Part shown: in pieces, positions 13,101 to 25,600 of the stretch
How positions within the stretch are numbered: position 1 is the stretch's first letter
Layout: each line of letters opens with the position of its first letter
NCBI GenBank assembly: GCA_031216445.1
Contig: CM062206.1
Coordinates: 6,890,001 to 6,954,000 of the forward strand
Length of the DNA stretch: 64,000 nucleotides
Direction: 5' to 3'
DNA from: Lateolabrax maculatus
Taxonomy: Eukaryota; Chordata; Actinopteri; Acropomatiformes; Lateolabracidae
Notes under the pieces: model-generated
Databases searched by the model: none
The model's input: the letters and a program-made list of their open reading frames with translations, nothing else
Told to the model about the DNA's origin: nothing
Made by a program: the position numbers and the translations under genes

Positions 13101-16100
13101 ATAATAGCTTAGATAAAAAATTGGGAAGATTAAAAAAGAGAGAGAAGGCCAGAGACAATGAAGGACAACAACTGTATATAAAAGTCAATAAGAACTAAGA
13201 AAGGAGGGTCAAGATAAAAAATGAAAGAAGAGATCGAAAAGAACATAAGACAAACAGTAAAAGGGAATAAAAAATAGCTTTTCTTTGTTTGACCGTGAAG
13301 AGAGCTGTGTTTGACTCTCTCAGGCCTAAAAAAAAAAACTGTTTATTTACAAGAAAACTCCACATTGTACCATCAATATGTGACAGTGTTGTCATTCTTT
13401 TTACCCACTTTCCTTCAACCTGCTTCAGTTGTTTGCTTCATTTGGTTTTACCTTTTATACATTTCCCAGGATGCCTGACAACCCACAGATATATAAGGGG
13501 AAAACAATGGATGAGTTGTGTCTGTCAGTGTATCAGTGGGTCAACAGGTCTTGTAGATGCATACCATGTAACCACAACATCCTCCCTCTCTCTCTGTAGT
13601 CACACTTCCTGTCTGATTTTCTACTGTACGCTATCATATAAATAGATGTGTTGTAGATGTATTGCATTTTGGTCCATTACAGCCACTGTTTTTCCTCTAA
13701 TGTCCAATAATGAAAACGTTTTCCAAAAGGATTACAATGGTAAAACATTTGAACTCATTAATCCATGCGGGCCAAAAGGAGGGATCAACCACAGAAAACC
13801 AAGACATGAAGGGCCTGTGGCAGAGAGTTCACTGGACAGGACAGGATCCAATTATCTCCGACTAAATCGGACCAGCAGACTACTGGATTATCTGCTATGG
13901 AGGAAGAGGACACCAGGACAGCTTAGCCTTCTTCTTCCTCCTCCATGATTCTTCTGACAACCTCCTCCTTCTCCTCCTCTTCCTCTCCTCCGTTGTTCTG
14001 TCAGCTCATAGATTAATGAAAGGAATGCTACCCAGTAACTTGTCTGTAGTCACAAGCCCACTTTGCTTACCCCCCAGGCTGTTCCCACTCACTATTACTG
14101 AAAAGTAAAGCTCCACTCATACTGTGGCCACCTTCCTCACAAGTGACACTGATCTAAATATTATTACAATCACTGTGCACAAGGGAAAAAGGTGCATGGA
14201 GTATCTCAATGTTTTCCTCAGGGACCACACATCTACAGTGTGTCTTACATGATGCAACATGTGCTCAAATTATCATCTCAGACTTGCCGCAGCACTGCCA
14301 AATCAACAAGTACATATTATGCCATTCACATTTTGGTACTAGTGGCAGGGTGACTCAGCAGGTTTGGAAAAGAAGGCACAAGAATACAAAGCAACGAAAG
14401 CAAAATACTGTGTGTGACTTGAATCAGACTTCTCTACGTAAAACCATCATAATTTTTATTATTATGAAAAGATTTTTACCTGTTCAAGCTTTCCTAATGT
14501 GAGGATTTTCTGATTTTCTGCGTTTTATATAAATATAAACTGAATCTCTTTGGGGTTTGGTCAAACAAAACAAGTAATTTGAAGATGTTGTCTTGGGCTT
14601 TAAGACTTTTAAGACAGATTTTCTGACATTTTATGTCAAACGATTAATCGTGGAATGAAAATAATTGTTAGTTGCAGTAACAAAGGTTATATGGCAATTC
14701 ATGTAACCTATGTTTATTTTGTTATCAATTAAGTTTATTCTTCTTTATTGATTCACTTTTCATTCTGTGCTAGTAAAATCAAACCTGGGAAGAATAATGT
14801 TATAATTCCAAATCGCCACAAAAAAAAGGACAGATCAAGATTAAGATTATTGTTTAGAGACTTTTAGTGGTACCATATCCAAATAATATGATCTCAATGT
14901 ATCATTATTTTACAAGACTCTGCAGTCCTAATTAATGACTGACCAAAATGTAATGAAAATAAATTAAAAAAAAAAACAGAAAGGTTTTGTTCACCACATT
15001 TGAAGAGTTTAGTCCGATGTAATGTGTAACACTGCAACACAAGCAGATACATCTGTCATAAAGTGATCTGTATCAGTATGGAAATAAATCTTATTAATAC
15101 CACAATTCAAATTCAGATATAAGCATCGCATCCAGAAATCAACAAAAGGTATATTGTTGCAGCAGAAAACCTGTAAGACCGACCAGGGAGAATTGGAGAG
15201 ATCACGAGGGAAAAAGCTGAAAGCTATAACAAGCTTCTCTTTTTATTAAGAGACGTGTAAATGAGTGCTAACTGTGCAGATCTCCAATTCTCTCTCATGG
15301 GGAGCAGGCAAGTCAGCAAACACATACACAGGGAGCCTGAACCTGCTGGCAGGGGAGTGACTATATTTAAAAACGTGTTAACCTCTGGCTGATGACATAG
15401 CTCCTGAGGGATAATCATCAGCAGAACACACATACTGTGTGCATGAGACTGTTGAAGTACAGTACAGTATGATGTGGTCCAGATATTTAGGAAGTAAAAG
15501 TTGTAACTTTCTCCACACAGGATACTTAAATCTTTCTCTTAATCCTATCAAATAAATCAGTTTATCCTTATCAATTGTGTGCATAGTAATGCCAATGTTA
15601 ATGTAACTTTAATGTAATTTGCAACATAAAGTTCATATTCAACATATTGGTGTTACATATTGACACTGGTTTTTTATGGTGGACATGTTTAGGGCCGCAA
15701 GTAATTATTATTTTCATCAGTGGTTTTCAATCTTTATTTATTCATTCAGGGGAGCAAAGCTCCTTTTCAGCACCCTGAGCAGCCACCACTGTCTGAGGGT
15801 CATTCTCTTGATTATTTTTTTAATAGAACAAGTAATTTCTTAGTCAATTAAATGTCAGAAAATATAGAATAATGCTCAACGCAAGTACTAGAACCTGCAA
15901 TTCACTAGTTTTGTATAACTAATAGTCATTAATATTAATTAACAATATTATGGAAACCAAGAAAAGCAGCAAATCCTCACATTTTATAAGCTATGACCAG
16001 TCATTTTTGCTTGATGTCTTAAACACATATTTTTTAATTTATCATAATTGTTGTTGAAATATCTCCTGTTGATCAACTAACTAAACACCTTACAACAACT

Positions 16101-19100
16101 ACGCTTCACCTTATATCCAAGGTCATTACTACCTGGGTTTTTGAGCTGCAAGCCGACCAGACGTAAGAACACAACTTATTGATTCCCTCCTCCCCCCATC
16201 AGCATCCAGTTGGACAACTGCTGGTAATTGGAGGTGCACTACAGACGGATGATCGTATCCCAAAGAATACTGAATAAGACAGAGAGCTAGCCAGCATTCA
16301 AGTATGAAGGATGACTCCTTCCGCTGCATGTCAATGAAGACAAGCAGAACCTGGCAGAAGCTTTTAAAGATAAACCGAAACGCTAACCCACTTACCTCTC
16401 ACCATTCTGAGACACAAACTTTCATGTCAGTTTTAGTGATGGAGCAAAAAAGCAGGGTAGACACAGATTTAAAAGACGATTCAGTGCCAGTACTGATGAC
16501 TGTCAGGCTGGTGAAATTTGGAGGAAGCAGCGGGAACGAGAGGGAAATATCTGATTTAGCTATTAGAAAGGGGAAAGTACGGATGATGAAAACTGATTAA
16601 AAGCGTTGGTAGGTGGAGCAGAAGTGACAGAGGGCCATCAGACACAGAAGAGGACGTTGGGTAGTGGATGGAAACGCACCAATGGAAAACAAGATGGGTG
16701 TAGTTTTTAGGGAGATGCAAAAGGTGTAAGGGCATGGGAAGGTTTAGGACAGACATCTTAAGGAGTTAATGGGGGTGGAGAAAGTGTTGTGGGGAGGTAA
16801 AAGCTAAAGCAGACCTGCTTCCTCATCCTCCTCCTCCTCCTCATCATCATCATCAGAGCTGGATGACGAGGGGGCTGCAGCTGGGCCTGAGGTGGCGGCA
16901 GAGGCAGAGCTAACTCCACTATTAGCAACATATCCATACTGCATGCCTGTTGGAAGGGGGGGAGTGGGAAAGGTACATAAGAAAACTGTCAAGACTGGGT
17001 GATCGACAGACAGGGCGGCGGTGTTCAGGCAGTAAACTTCATTGTGTGTGTAAGTGTGTGTGTTTGTGGTGTGTGTTGAAGAAATTAACTAATTTCTTTC
17101 TTTCATTGATAAGAGTAGCTGGTGTTTTCCCAATTTTGTCAGACAAACTATCTTTAAGACCAATACTGGTGATCTTTGCTTTATTTGATAATCTTTGTCT
17201 CCATGCATAAGTTATATACCCTCCAGCAAAATTTAAACAGGCCAAGATAGTTTGAATTTTCTGGCGATGAGAGAGAGTCAGAACTTGTTTTGCAACAGGT
17301 GTGTTCCTTAGCATTAACTGTATCCCTGTAAGTCTACATATCACACCAATAACATTTTAGAGACCAAATGAGAAGTTGGTACCAAAAAAATAAAAAAAGA
17401 GACAACTAACAACGAAAAACATGCATGTACACACAATTATGTGTAAAGTAGACATCAAATATCTTGTGGTGAGTCAAACTGGAGACTGGAGCACCTGCAC
17501 ATGTGTTAATGCCTGTGGGACTCAATTTCACCCAAAGTTGCTTGCACAGGCAACATTACTTCCAGCCTGCGGATTGCCCAATAGGCGTCTAACATTTTTC
17601 ACCACACCCTTGCAAATGTACAAACATTACTGAAATGTATCTCAGTAATCATAATCACTGCATTCAGTGTAACCATAAAGGTTTAACCCAGCTAAAAATA
17701 ATGAGACCACTTGATTTAACCACTTGAAATACTACAAAAAGAGGTGTGGCTTTTGTTTGCCCTGTTATTCTCGTTATTGTAGAACATGTTTTCTCTTGCC
17801 TGAGGCTAATGTAACTAGAAACTAAACTGATGTTGACGCACATTTTACAGACCACAGAGAGTGAAAACTCTGATGAAATATTGTGGTTATTGGTCCTTTT
17901 TACACAAGATATACCTTCTTTGTTCATGATGAGAAACTATGCAAAGCCTCAAAGTCAATTGGTTTTTGCAACCCAAATTATGATTAAATGCAGTAGCAGC
18001 TGGTGCAGGAGTCTTCACAGGTCACAGCCAAAATAAACCAGCACCTGGCATGTAGGTACTGAGTTCAAACCAAACCCTCAAATTTGTTTAAATACTCACA
18101 CCTGCACATTTGAAAGTATGTGTGTGTGTCTTTGTGTGTAACAGATTATGTGTGGTACATTTCCAAAGTGCAGCAGTGAACATGTAATGTAAACCATTCA
18201 CACACACACACACACACACACTCTTGCACTGTAAATTTAGACCAGGATTTTAAACATTCACACTGTACATCTAAACATAGGCTCAGTGAAGAATTTGCAC
18301 CAGAAAAGACAAAAACCAGAGCACAGCAAAACCAAGAAATGTCATTTTTCCTATAATGATCATGTTCAAACACCAAAGAAAAGCAGGTTAGGAAAAAAAG
18401 TTCACTTCAACACAAATTCCAACCAAAAAGATCAAATGAAAGACACCTTTTCAAACTAATGCACGACTGTGGTGTTTCTTCTGCAAGCAGTGTGAAAAAA
18501 AACAGGAAACTGATTTCATGTTGACCTTTCAACTACAAAAAAAGGGTTTCTGGCCTCAACATTTACAAAATTCACAAAAGAGAACCTAAACTATACTTTA
18601 CACTACATTTCAATTATTGTTTTGAAACAGCTGCAATGCATATTTTGTCTTTTGGCACAATGGCAGCTTGTCAATTTCCAACTTTGTGCAAACAGAAACA
18701 TACAAAAATGAGGGCCATTGCTAACATTCTTCAGTTTATTAGTAACAGCAGCATTAAAGAGCAGTAAAAATGCTGATTCATTTATTTTGTACGTAACAAA
18801 AAACAACGATTATAATCTTGTTGTTACCTTGGTGGTGGCCCGGTGAGGAATGGACTGAAGTGGAGGGGGTTCCTGAGGGCGGTCGGTCTGCGTCTGCACC
18901 ACCACTGCTGTGAGTGACCCCGCCATAGGAGTCATAGCTCACAGGAGCCTGATGGCTTGGGTCATAGTGTTGGTGGACTGTGGTTTGAGCGGCAGCAAGA
19001 AAGAAAGAATAATAAGGTAGGACATTTTTTAACAGACTGGCACTCAGGAAGTACAAGAAATGAAAGTAGTAACACACTTTTGGTTGCTGGCAGCCTTCTC

Positions 19101-20895
19101 AACTCAACAACAAATTTTCTAGGACTGCTGAATGGTTATTTTTGGGTTTACATGTGTACCAGTGTGTTTTGGTGAATTTCACACTTCACACAAACATGTA
19201 TTTTTGTCTTAGCACTAATACTCTTCCAACACAGTTCTTTGCTTTTTAACCATGCCTACTTGTGACAAGTAGTACTATGACTGATTGTTCTGTAGTTACT
19301 TTAAAAGCTATATTAAGTGACACACACCTGGAAAAAACAAACACAAAAATGCCATTTAGGCTCCAAGAGTGGAAGCAAAGTATATGACTGATACTTTTTG
19401 TAAAGGAGATACAGACCAATACAGGTAGTAAACATGCTTCTGAAACACCAAAAGCATATAGTGCTCTGGCATAAACCTACAATTTCATTGAATATCAAGG
19501 AATCTTGTGAAAATGTCTCACTTTCCAGGCAGTAGCTGATCAGCCTCAGTGTATATCGACCATTCACACATACCTGTGCTCCCTTGACCATTGACTGCCG
19601 GCGCCCGCTGACTAGGAGGAGCCACACTGTACCCAGGCTGCACCGCTGTCGTGGAGGAAGTCTGAGAGGTGCTGTACTGATGTAGGGGTGCACCCATCTG
19701 GGTGGGCATGACTCCAAGCGTGGAGGTACTCTGGGAGGAACTCAGGGTGCCGTAGTGGCTACTTCCGGGCGCAGACGGATATGAAACAATTGGGTAGAGG
19801 GGAGCTCCGGGGCCGCCAGCTGGGGCAGGCACCAAACTGGGCTGTTGCTGCTGCTGCTGCTGCGAGTGCTGTGCTGGGGGAGCGTGGTATGACTGCTGTC
19901 CATAGTAGGATCCTGGAGTGGCATACGGTGGATGGTGCTGCTGGTTGTACTGGACATTGGATGGTGGTGGTGGTGGTCCTGAAGAGGGGAGGGTGGCATA
20001 TGAGCTGGAGGGAGCAGTGTATGGAGAGGGTGCTACATGATGCTGAGGGAGGTGCTGCTGCTGCTGATGGTGGTTGCTCTGGTAGTAGTTAGCACTGTGG
20101 GGACTGTTCGTAATGGGTGCTTTGTTGGGAGCAGGGGTGGAGTGGGCAGGCATGGTGGGATAACTCTGTTGGTGAGGTGGGGCTCCATAGCCGTCTGCAG
20201 GTGGATACATGGATTGGTATGTCTGTGTCGGACCTGAAAAGAGAGAGAGAGAGAGAGAGAGGGGTTGGTTTGAGTCAGTAGGAGAAAGCTCACAAAAAGC
20301 AGCACTGATCAAAGGTTATCATTAACTGTCAACGAGCTCCATCAGCAGCGAGAATTAATACCCAGAATATACATGGAGAGTGGATTATTATATCAGGGAG
20401 AATTCAACCGACTGGTTGTTGATCAGAGCTTCAGTATAGACCGGACATTATGAAAAGGTGGTGCGCAATCTGTCTCTCGCAATCTGTCTCACACACTCAC
20501 ACACACAGCTCTTATCCTGTTAGCACTTAGCTTAGCTCTCCGTTGGCCGCTCTCTCTCTCTCTCTCCTGTTAGCTCTCCCGTTAGCCACTGATTAGCTTC
20601 GGCTGAACCCTCACAATGTTTGGGCGAATTTCCGCCTCACCCTCACTCACACCTAACCTGACTGTTACGATCAAACACCGGAACACGGCAGCACAACGAA
20701 ACGAAAACAAAATAATACACAAAAAAAAAAAAAAAAAAAAACCCAAATCAGCGGCTGACATCTAGGTGACATCACCGGGGGGTTAGAATGCTAACCGGCT
20801 AATCGAATCTTCCGGCCTGCGTCACCGTTCTGGAACGGAGTCGCGTTCTGACCGCAGCTGACGGAGCCGCCTAGGGTGAAGCCCGGCGCCGACAT
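1129..20895 (-). CDS. sec24b: Sec24B, COPII coat cargo-adaptor subunit (3' end off window)
   Basis: Sec24 pairs with Sec23 in the COPII inner coat at ER exit sites and binds export signals of cargo. 23 exons (high to low): 20826-20895, 19574-20233, 18828-18977, 16815-16946, 12822-12905, 11487-11650, 11075-11259, 10654-10756, 8966-9092, 8697-8816, 8367-8479, 8003-8121, 7229-7284, 6882-7088, 5907-6030, 5096-5254, 4723-4896, 4359-4469, 4008-4183, 3262-3399, 2811-2915, 1905-1997, 1129-1232. All phases agree, giving 1,158 codons. The start is MSAPGFTLGG. Residues 1-420 are Pro/Gln/Ser/Tyr-rich with a Gln run; an acidic Ser/Asp/Glu stretch (about 320-336) followed by GGDTSSSSTGSASP matches SEC24B rather than SEC24A. 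The zinc finger has Cys 529, 532, 550 and 553 (VRCRSC...WKCNLC). The trunk follows (SSDYM, LFVLDVSHNAVEAGY, ETHSALGPALQAAFKLMSP), then helical and gelsolin-like parts (GAFLMDCGYVFYLWIGK). Visible sequence ends at MIHVVK; the final roughly 40 residues are beyond base 1. Confidence 0.96.
5255..5906 (-). other. sec24b intron
   Basis: Between the exons at 5096-5254 and 5907-6030. I see no recognisable element. Confidence 0.6.
6031..6881 (-). other. sec24b intron
   Basis: AT-rich sequence between the exons at 5907-6030 and 6882-7088. No gene, RNA or recognisable repeat seen. Confidence 0.6.
7285..8002 (-). other. sec24b intron
   Basis: Between the exons at 7229-7284 and 8003-8121. A 99-codon open frame on the plus strand (7564-7863) ends in low-complexity sequence and matches nothing known to me, so it is treated as chance. 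Confidence 0.55.
9093..10653 (-). other. sec24b intron with a repeat fragment
   Basis: AT-rich intron between the exons at 8966-9092 and 10654-10756. About 9585-9660 resembles an end of dispersed repeat family B (CACTGGTGGAATGTAAATTTACTCAA). Short plus-strand open frames at 9894-10578 overlap one another in different frames and match nothing known. Confidence 0.55.
11651..12821 (-). other. sec24b intron
   Basis: Between the exons at 11487-11650 and 12822-12905. Around 12060-12130 there is a small palindrome (AACCTGGTCAGGTT) next to AACCTGGCTAGATCA, perhaps from a DNA transposon; not assigned. Confidence 0.45.
14583..14690 (-). repeat. Dispersed repeat family A, partial inverted copy
   Basis: Contains TTTTCTGACATTTTATG, AACGATTAATCG and AAAATAATTGTTAGTTGCAG, the complement of the family A left end (CTGCAACTAACGATTATTTT). 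The centre of the element is missing. Confidence 0.6.
15691..16085 (+). repeat. Dispersed repeat family A, near full-length and interrupted
   Basis: Begins with GGGCCGCAAGTAATTATTATTTTCAT and is interrupted at about 15720-15805 by unrelated sequence. It resumes at GATTATTTTTTTAATAGAAC, then AAATGTCAGAAAATA and AAAAGCAGCAAATCCTCACA, and ends near TTGATCAACTAACTAA. Confidence 0.6.
16947..18827 (-). other. sec24b intron
   Basis: Between the exons at 16815-16946 and 18828-18977. It contains a CA microsatellite at about 18199-18222. No other element recognised. Confidence 0.6.
19846..19864 (-). repeat. sec24b: CAG repeat coding for polyglutamine in sec24b
   Basis: On the coding strand the triplets read mainly CAG and encode a run of seven Gln preceded by His-Ser, inside the 660-base exon 2. 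It is a coding microsatellite in the disordered N-terminal region. Confidence 0.85.
20240..20262 (-). repeat. CT microsatellite forming a polypyrimidine tract
   Basis: On the minus strand a run of CT units ends in CTTTTCAG, immediately followed by sec24b exon 2 at 20233. The microsatellite therefore is the polypyrimidine tract of this acceptor. Confidence 0.85.
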
Positions 20896-21220
20896 GGCTC
20901 GCTCCTCCCGTCCTTCTTATGGCCGCGGACACACGCACATGAGCCGCGCTGTCTCTGCTGCCCACCTCCGCGAAGCGAACAAACAAAAAAAAAAAAAAAA
21001 AAAAGAGAGAGAAGAAGCCCGGTGTCACGTTTCCAGGGGATGCGGCAGAGAGAGAGAGGCCGCCGCTGCCGCTGCTGCCGCTGCTGCTGCTGCTGGTCGG
21101 TGGAGACCCGGGCAGCCTGGCCAGGTCCGCTGGGCTGAGGGCTGAGGCTGCGGGTCGGGATGCTGAGGAGCTTAACTCCCGGCCGCGGCGGTGCTATCAC
21201 TCCCTCTAGTGGAGGGTCTA
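20896..21220 (-). promoter_or_regulatory. sec24b: sec24b 5' UTR and CpG-rich promoter region
   Basis: GC- and CpG-rich sequence directly upstream of the sec24b start codon, with (GCC/GCT)n-like triplets at about 21060-21101 and a homopolymer run at 20985-21004. It drops abruptly to AT-rich sequence after about 21,230. The exact transcription start is not visible. Confidence 0.6.
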
Positions 21221-22613
21221 CGCGAGGATGTATCATTTCATTTTATCAATCGACTGTATTATTTCATTGAAAATAACTTGTTACACATACACATATAAAT
21301 ATAAAACACCAGTTGAATCCAATTTATATTACACACACTATAGATTCCTATCCGTACTTCAGTATGACTCAACATGTAATACTACACGTACCTTATTTCT
21401 GCACAATGCACAAATTGTGTACATGGCCTAAGGTACTGTAAAGTACACATTTTATATAGCATTTAAATTTCCTTTCCTTTGTCTTATTTTATTTATTTCA
21501 TTGCAAACAATTCTTTATATCTTTCCTATCTTTGTAGCCTGTTTCCTGTGCTTCTGTTATATGTGAATTTACCCTCTAAAAATCAGTACGTCCTATTTCA
21601 GTCATTACTATAACTATTATTACTATACAAACTATTTTATATATTATTAAATAATGTAATACTTATGTAAAATGGAAGTAAAATGATGCAACTGTACCTT
21701 TCTTTCGCTCGGAACTCATGCTGAAACCTACTGGAATGAAGATTTCACTCTGCAATTGACATTGCTGGAGGTTTCATGTTGACACGTATTCATATATCTG
21801 AACTGTGTCATCCCAACACAGATGTGCTGCTGCTCGTGGTTTTAAAGAGTTCAAGCGACACCTGCAGTCCCAGTAACGAGCTTTGGCTGGAGTTTGCATG
21901 GTTCAGAGAGCACAAGAAAACTGCTGTAAATTTTGCATTTCTTGGTATATTTGTATATAAACTTTTTTTATGCAGCATAACTTCAATTTACTTCAATTTA
22001 AAATAATTGCCAAAGCACTGATTTGAAATTTAAAAAAAGGAGAGATAAAATCCCATTTACACACACACACACGTTTTTTCCACTATCCCAGTGGGGACAG
22101 TCATTGACATAATGTATTTCCAACTCTAGACCCTTACCCTGACCCTAACCATAAAAAAACCAAGTCTTAACCCTCAAAAAGCAGTCTTTACACGTGGGGA
22201 CCACAGTTTTTGTCCTCAGGGTGACACGAGCCCCCATGAGTTAGATATAAGAACAAGGTTCACACACGCTCTTACACACACTGAATGGAGTCATTACTGA
22301 TGAGGCATTCCATTTTCAAATAATTCATGTAATAAAAGGATTCTGCAGATGTATTCTTACATTATTTTCTTAATAAACAGTTTCCTCATCTCATATCAAA
22401 TTCATTCATGACTGTCTTCAGAATTAAACCCCTCAGATACAGTAAATCTGACTCAATTTCCAACATTCATATAAAAATAAAAAATAAATGACTTTAAAAT
22501 ATAGTGGGCACCTTCCACTAATTCTAATTGTATATTCTGATTAAAATCCCTGGAGGGGCAGCATTTTTCATGTGGCTGCAAGCACTTAAAGTCCAGTCTT
22601 TACATCTCTATCG
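21221..22613. other. Spacer between sec24b and tstd2
   Basis: AT-rich sequence separating the sec24b 5' end from the tstd2 stop codon; the right part must contain the tstd2 3' UTR. A repeat-like block lies at 22060-22260. No coding exon recognised. Confidence 0.6.
22060..22260. repeat. Fish dispersed repeat of the GTGGGGACA / CCCTAACC type
   Basis: Shows CAGTGGGGACAGTCATTGACATAATG, then ACCCTTACCCTGACCCTAACC, and later ACACGTGGGGACCACAG before CACACACG. This arrangement resembles a short repeat often seen in fish introns; its class is unknown to me. Confidence 0.5.
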
Positions 22614-25600
22614 CTACACATCCTGAGGGATTCTGGGTCGTCCACCGGTGCACTCGCACTCCTCTTTGTGATGCGGAACGGCGGGGGGTGCCCCGCTCTG
22701 AGCCTGTCCTTTGGTTTGGCAGGTGGGGCAGCAGGCGGTGTGTCCGTCCTGTCTGCAGCCGGTGCAGGACAGAACCAGCTGACAGCAGAACTGGGTGGAA
22801 CAGAGCTTGTACTGGTCCCAGGGACAGCCACAGTACCTGCAGTCTGAACAGAGACACAGAATTATATAAGAAATATACTATTCAACATGCTGATAAGGGG
22901 CTTTGTGCACACACTTACCTGAGATGATGTCACTGTTGGAGGAGATGGCGTAGCGTTCATCAAACACAAAAAGTTTCCCTCGATAGAAACCTTCTGGGAA
23001 ACGCTCCAGATACTTGTGGATTCCACCTTTCAGCTGGTAAACCTCTTTACACACATCCTACAGAAACAACAATGTCCAATGTAGGTTGCAAATGTTACAA
23101 TCTGTCTTTAGTGCTGAACATTTGAATTATAATTTTAAAATGATGTTGCATTTTTTATTAACATTAGCTTTGCAGTTGGTCCAAGGACACAAGCAGACAA
23201 TGATTACACAGTTCCCCCCTGTGGAAAATCAGCAGCCTGCAAAATGTGAGTTTATGTATGACAAGCCAGTTCCATGAGCTGCTTCACATTTAACGAGTAC
23301 AAATGTCATTTTTTAGTTCACATTACCTTGGAGCGGAGGAAGGCGGAGCCGCGCTCACAGCGGATCCCTCCTGTGCAGTACATCAGGACCCGCTTATCTC
23401 TGAACAGTTCGAGGTTCTGGTTGACGTAGTCTGGGAAGTAACTGAATTTACGTATGTTTGGGGCCAGACACTGAGTAAACTGTCCCTGGAGGGAAAAAAA
23501 TAATCACGGTTCAGAATGACAAACAAACATTGCATGCTGGCTTTGTCCTCTTTGATTATGATAATTGTGTGGATATTGTCCTTTTTCCAGCCATTCTTAG
23601 TGGGATGTCAAAGGTTAAAGTCAGCAAAAACTAAAATGAATTTAGTAAGAATTCAGCATTTTGCTCAAGGACAACAGTTCCCCAAAAAATACTATAATTT
23701 TCTACTTCAGACAAAATTGGTCAAAACTGATGTATTACTTACAATTTTACTCTCATAAAAATTGCGGCAGTCCAGGAGAATGGTGTCATTGCACAAATCC
23801 CCTTTAGTCAAAAGAGTCTCCACTTCTTTATGAAACTCCTCTGGCTCCAAATGAACTCCTGAGAGGCAAAAAAAAAAAAAACTTTCATTGTGATATTAAG
23901 CACAAAACAAACAACAAACAGTAACAACATAAAAACACCTATACAATTCTACCAATGTACTTACATGAAAAATACAAGAAACTGAAAATAATAGTGTTAT
24001 AGGCAACAGTGTTGCTGTTAGTAGTAGTTTTTTTTGTAGTATTACAACAGTATTGTTGCTGTTTACACAAACTGTACCTGCCAGTCGGTAAGAAATAACA
24101 CCAGGATCCACTCCCATTGGGACGATTTCCTTATAGACCCCGACCCTCAGGTCTGTAAAACATTCTGCGCCACCATCACTTGTCTGAAAACACACACCCA
24201 CACACACAAACAGACACAGGGAGAAAACACTTTGTTTAAATATTATAGGTGATGCCAAATATTTCACAAAAGAAAAACAAAAACGTAGGCTTAAAACTCA
24301 GGCTGTGGCAACCCAGTGGAACACAAAACTGAGAGAATATTCATGCAGGGTGCCATGTAGAGACATTAGATAATGTATATGTAACATACATTATAATGGC
24401 ACCATTAATATGTGTATTCTATCATCCAATTTTTTTGTGTTTTTTAGAGTCTGACCTTAAAATCCTCCTTATCCATCTTGAAGAGTGGGTGGGAACGCAT
24501 TGTGCGGATGTAAATGTCAGTGGCCGTGTTGGTGCCGCCAACTGTTCCATTGATGCCTTCAGTCGCCACCCTTACCTGAAGAAGAGGATCGTGATATATT
24601 TTAAGGGGACAGTGAAATTGAATTAAATGTTCTTTTCCTTTTGATAATTATAGAAGCAGATTTTTTCTTGTCTTTTCTGTCTTTATCTGAAAAACACATT
24701 CTGCAGTCTCCCAGTTGGAGGCAGGATAAGAGAATGTATTCACCTTGCCAGTTAAGTGGAGCTTCTCACACAAAGCTTTCTGCCAAGCACAGATGACATG
24801 TGGATCCTCCACTTGACAGTAGTAATAATAGAGGAGAACCTTGCCTGGACCGCTGAAAAGATTAATTACATTTAGATACATCATTATTGATTTAATAGAA
24901 AATTAAAAAATGTACATAAGTATTTTATAAATCACATTTGTTAATTCAATTTTATTCATTTTCACTCCAAAACAGTATAAAAAACATGGATAGTGTTACG
25001 ACTGAACCTAGACAGGAGAATAAACATTTGACCAGTACTTTTGGAGCTGCTCCTCAGAGATGTGATTAATCTGAGGTATCCATGTGGAAATGTCCACCGT
25101 CTCAGCTTCACGCTCATTCTTCTTTTGTGTTTCAGGTTCTTCTTCCAGCTGACTTAACAAACACTCATATGCGGCCTGTGTGAGCTGCTGTATTTCAGCA
25201 TCATGAGTCCTGGCCACATGTTTGTGAATGGCAGAGTGTTCCTTGAAGGTCTGGCCACAGCAGCACCAAGACGTGCTCCCTTCCTCCTGACTGCCGTCCC
25301 TCTTGGAAGCCACAAAGGCAGAAAATGACTGTGGAGAAGAAAAAAACGTGATTGAACATCTCATATGGTTCACTTTTAAATATTTTATTAGGAACGATTA
25401 GGAACGAGATAAAACGATATATTAATTCACAGTAGGAAAACACTAAGATGTGGCAAACATCTGAAAAATTTAGATTTATCCTGTGACCCCTTGGTCGGTT
25501 CTGACTCCCCAGGTCGGTATATATAATCTGTTTACATAAACATACATAAGTGTTTTTATAAAGATCCCTTAAATTTTTATTTTAAGGATTTGCGACCAAG

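Larger units (their letters stand above)
12906..16814 (-). other. Large sec24b intron carrying two family A repeats
   Basis: The largest sec24b intron in view (3.9 kb), between the exons at 12822-12905 and 16815-16946. It holds family A copies at 14583-14690 (minus) and 15691-16085 (plus). The remaining sequence is AT-rich with scattered chance open frames and no recognisable gene. Confidence 0.6.

Noticed and set aside
12811..18977. Identification of the minus-strand gene as sec24a
   Set aside because: The acidic DDDDEEEEEDEE segment followed by a Ser-rich GSASPVPNSYD block is the SEC24B pattern; the trunk alone would fit either paralogue.
20876..21145. 89-codon plus-strand frame with a polyalanine run, antisense to the sec24b 5' end
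   Set aside because: It is the complement of GC-rich triplet repeats in the sec24b 5' UTR and overlaps exon 1; no sign of a separate gene.
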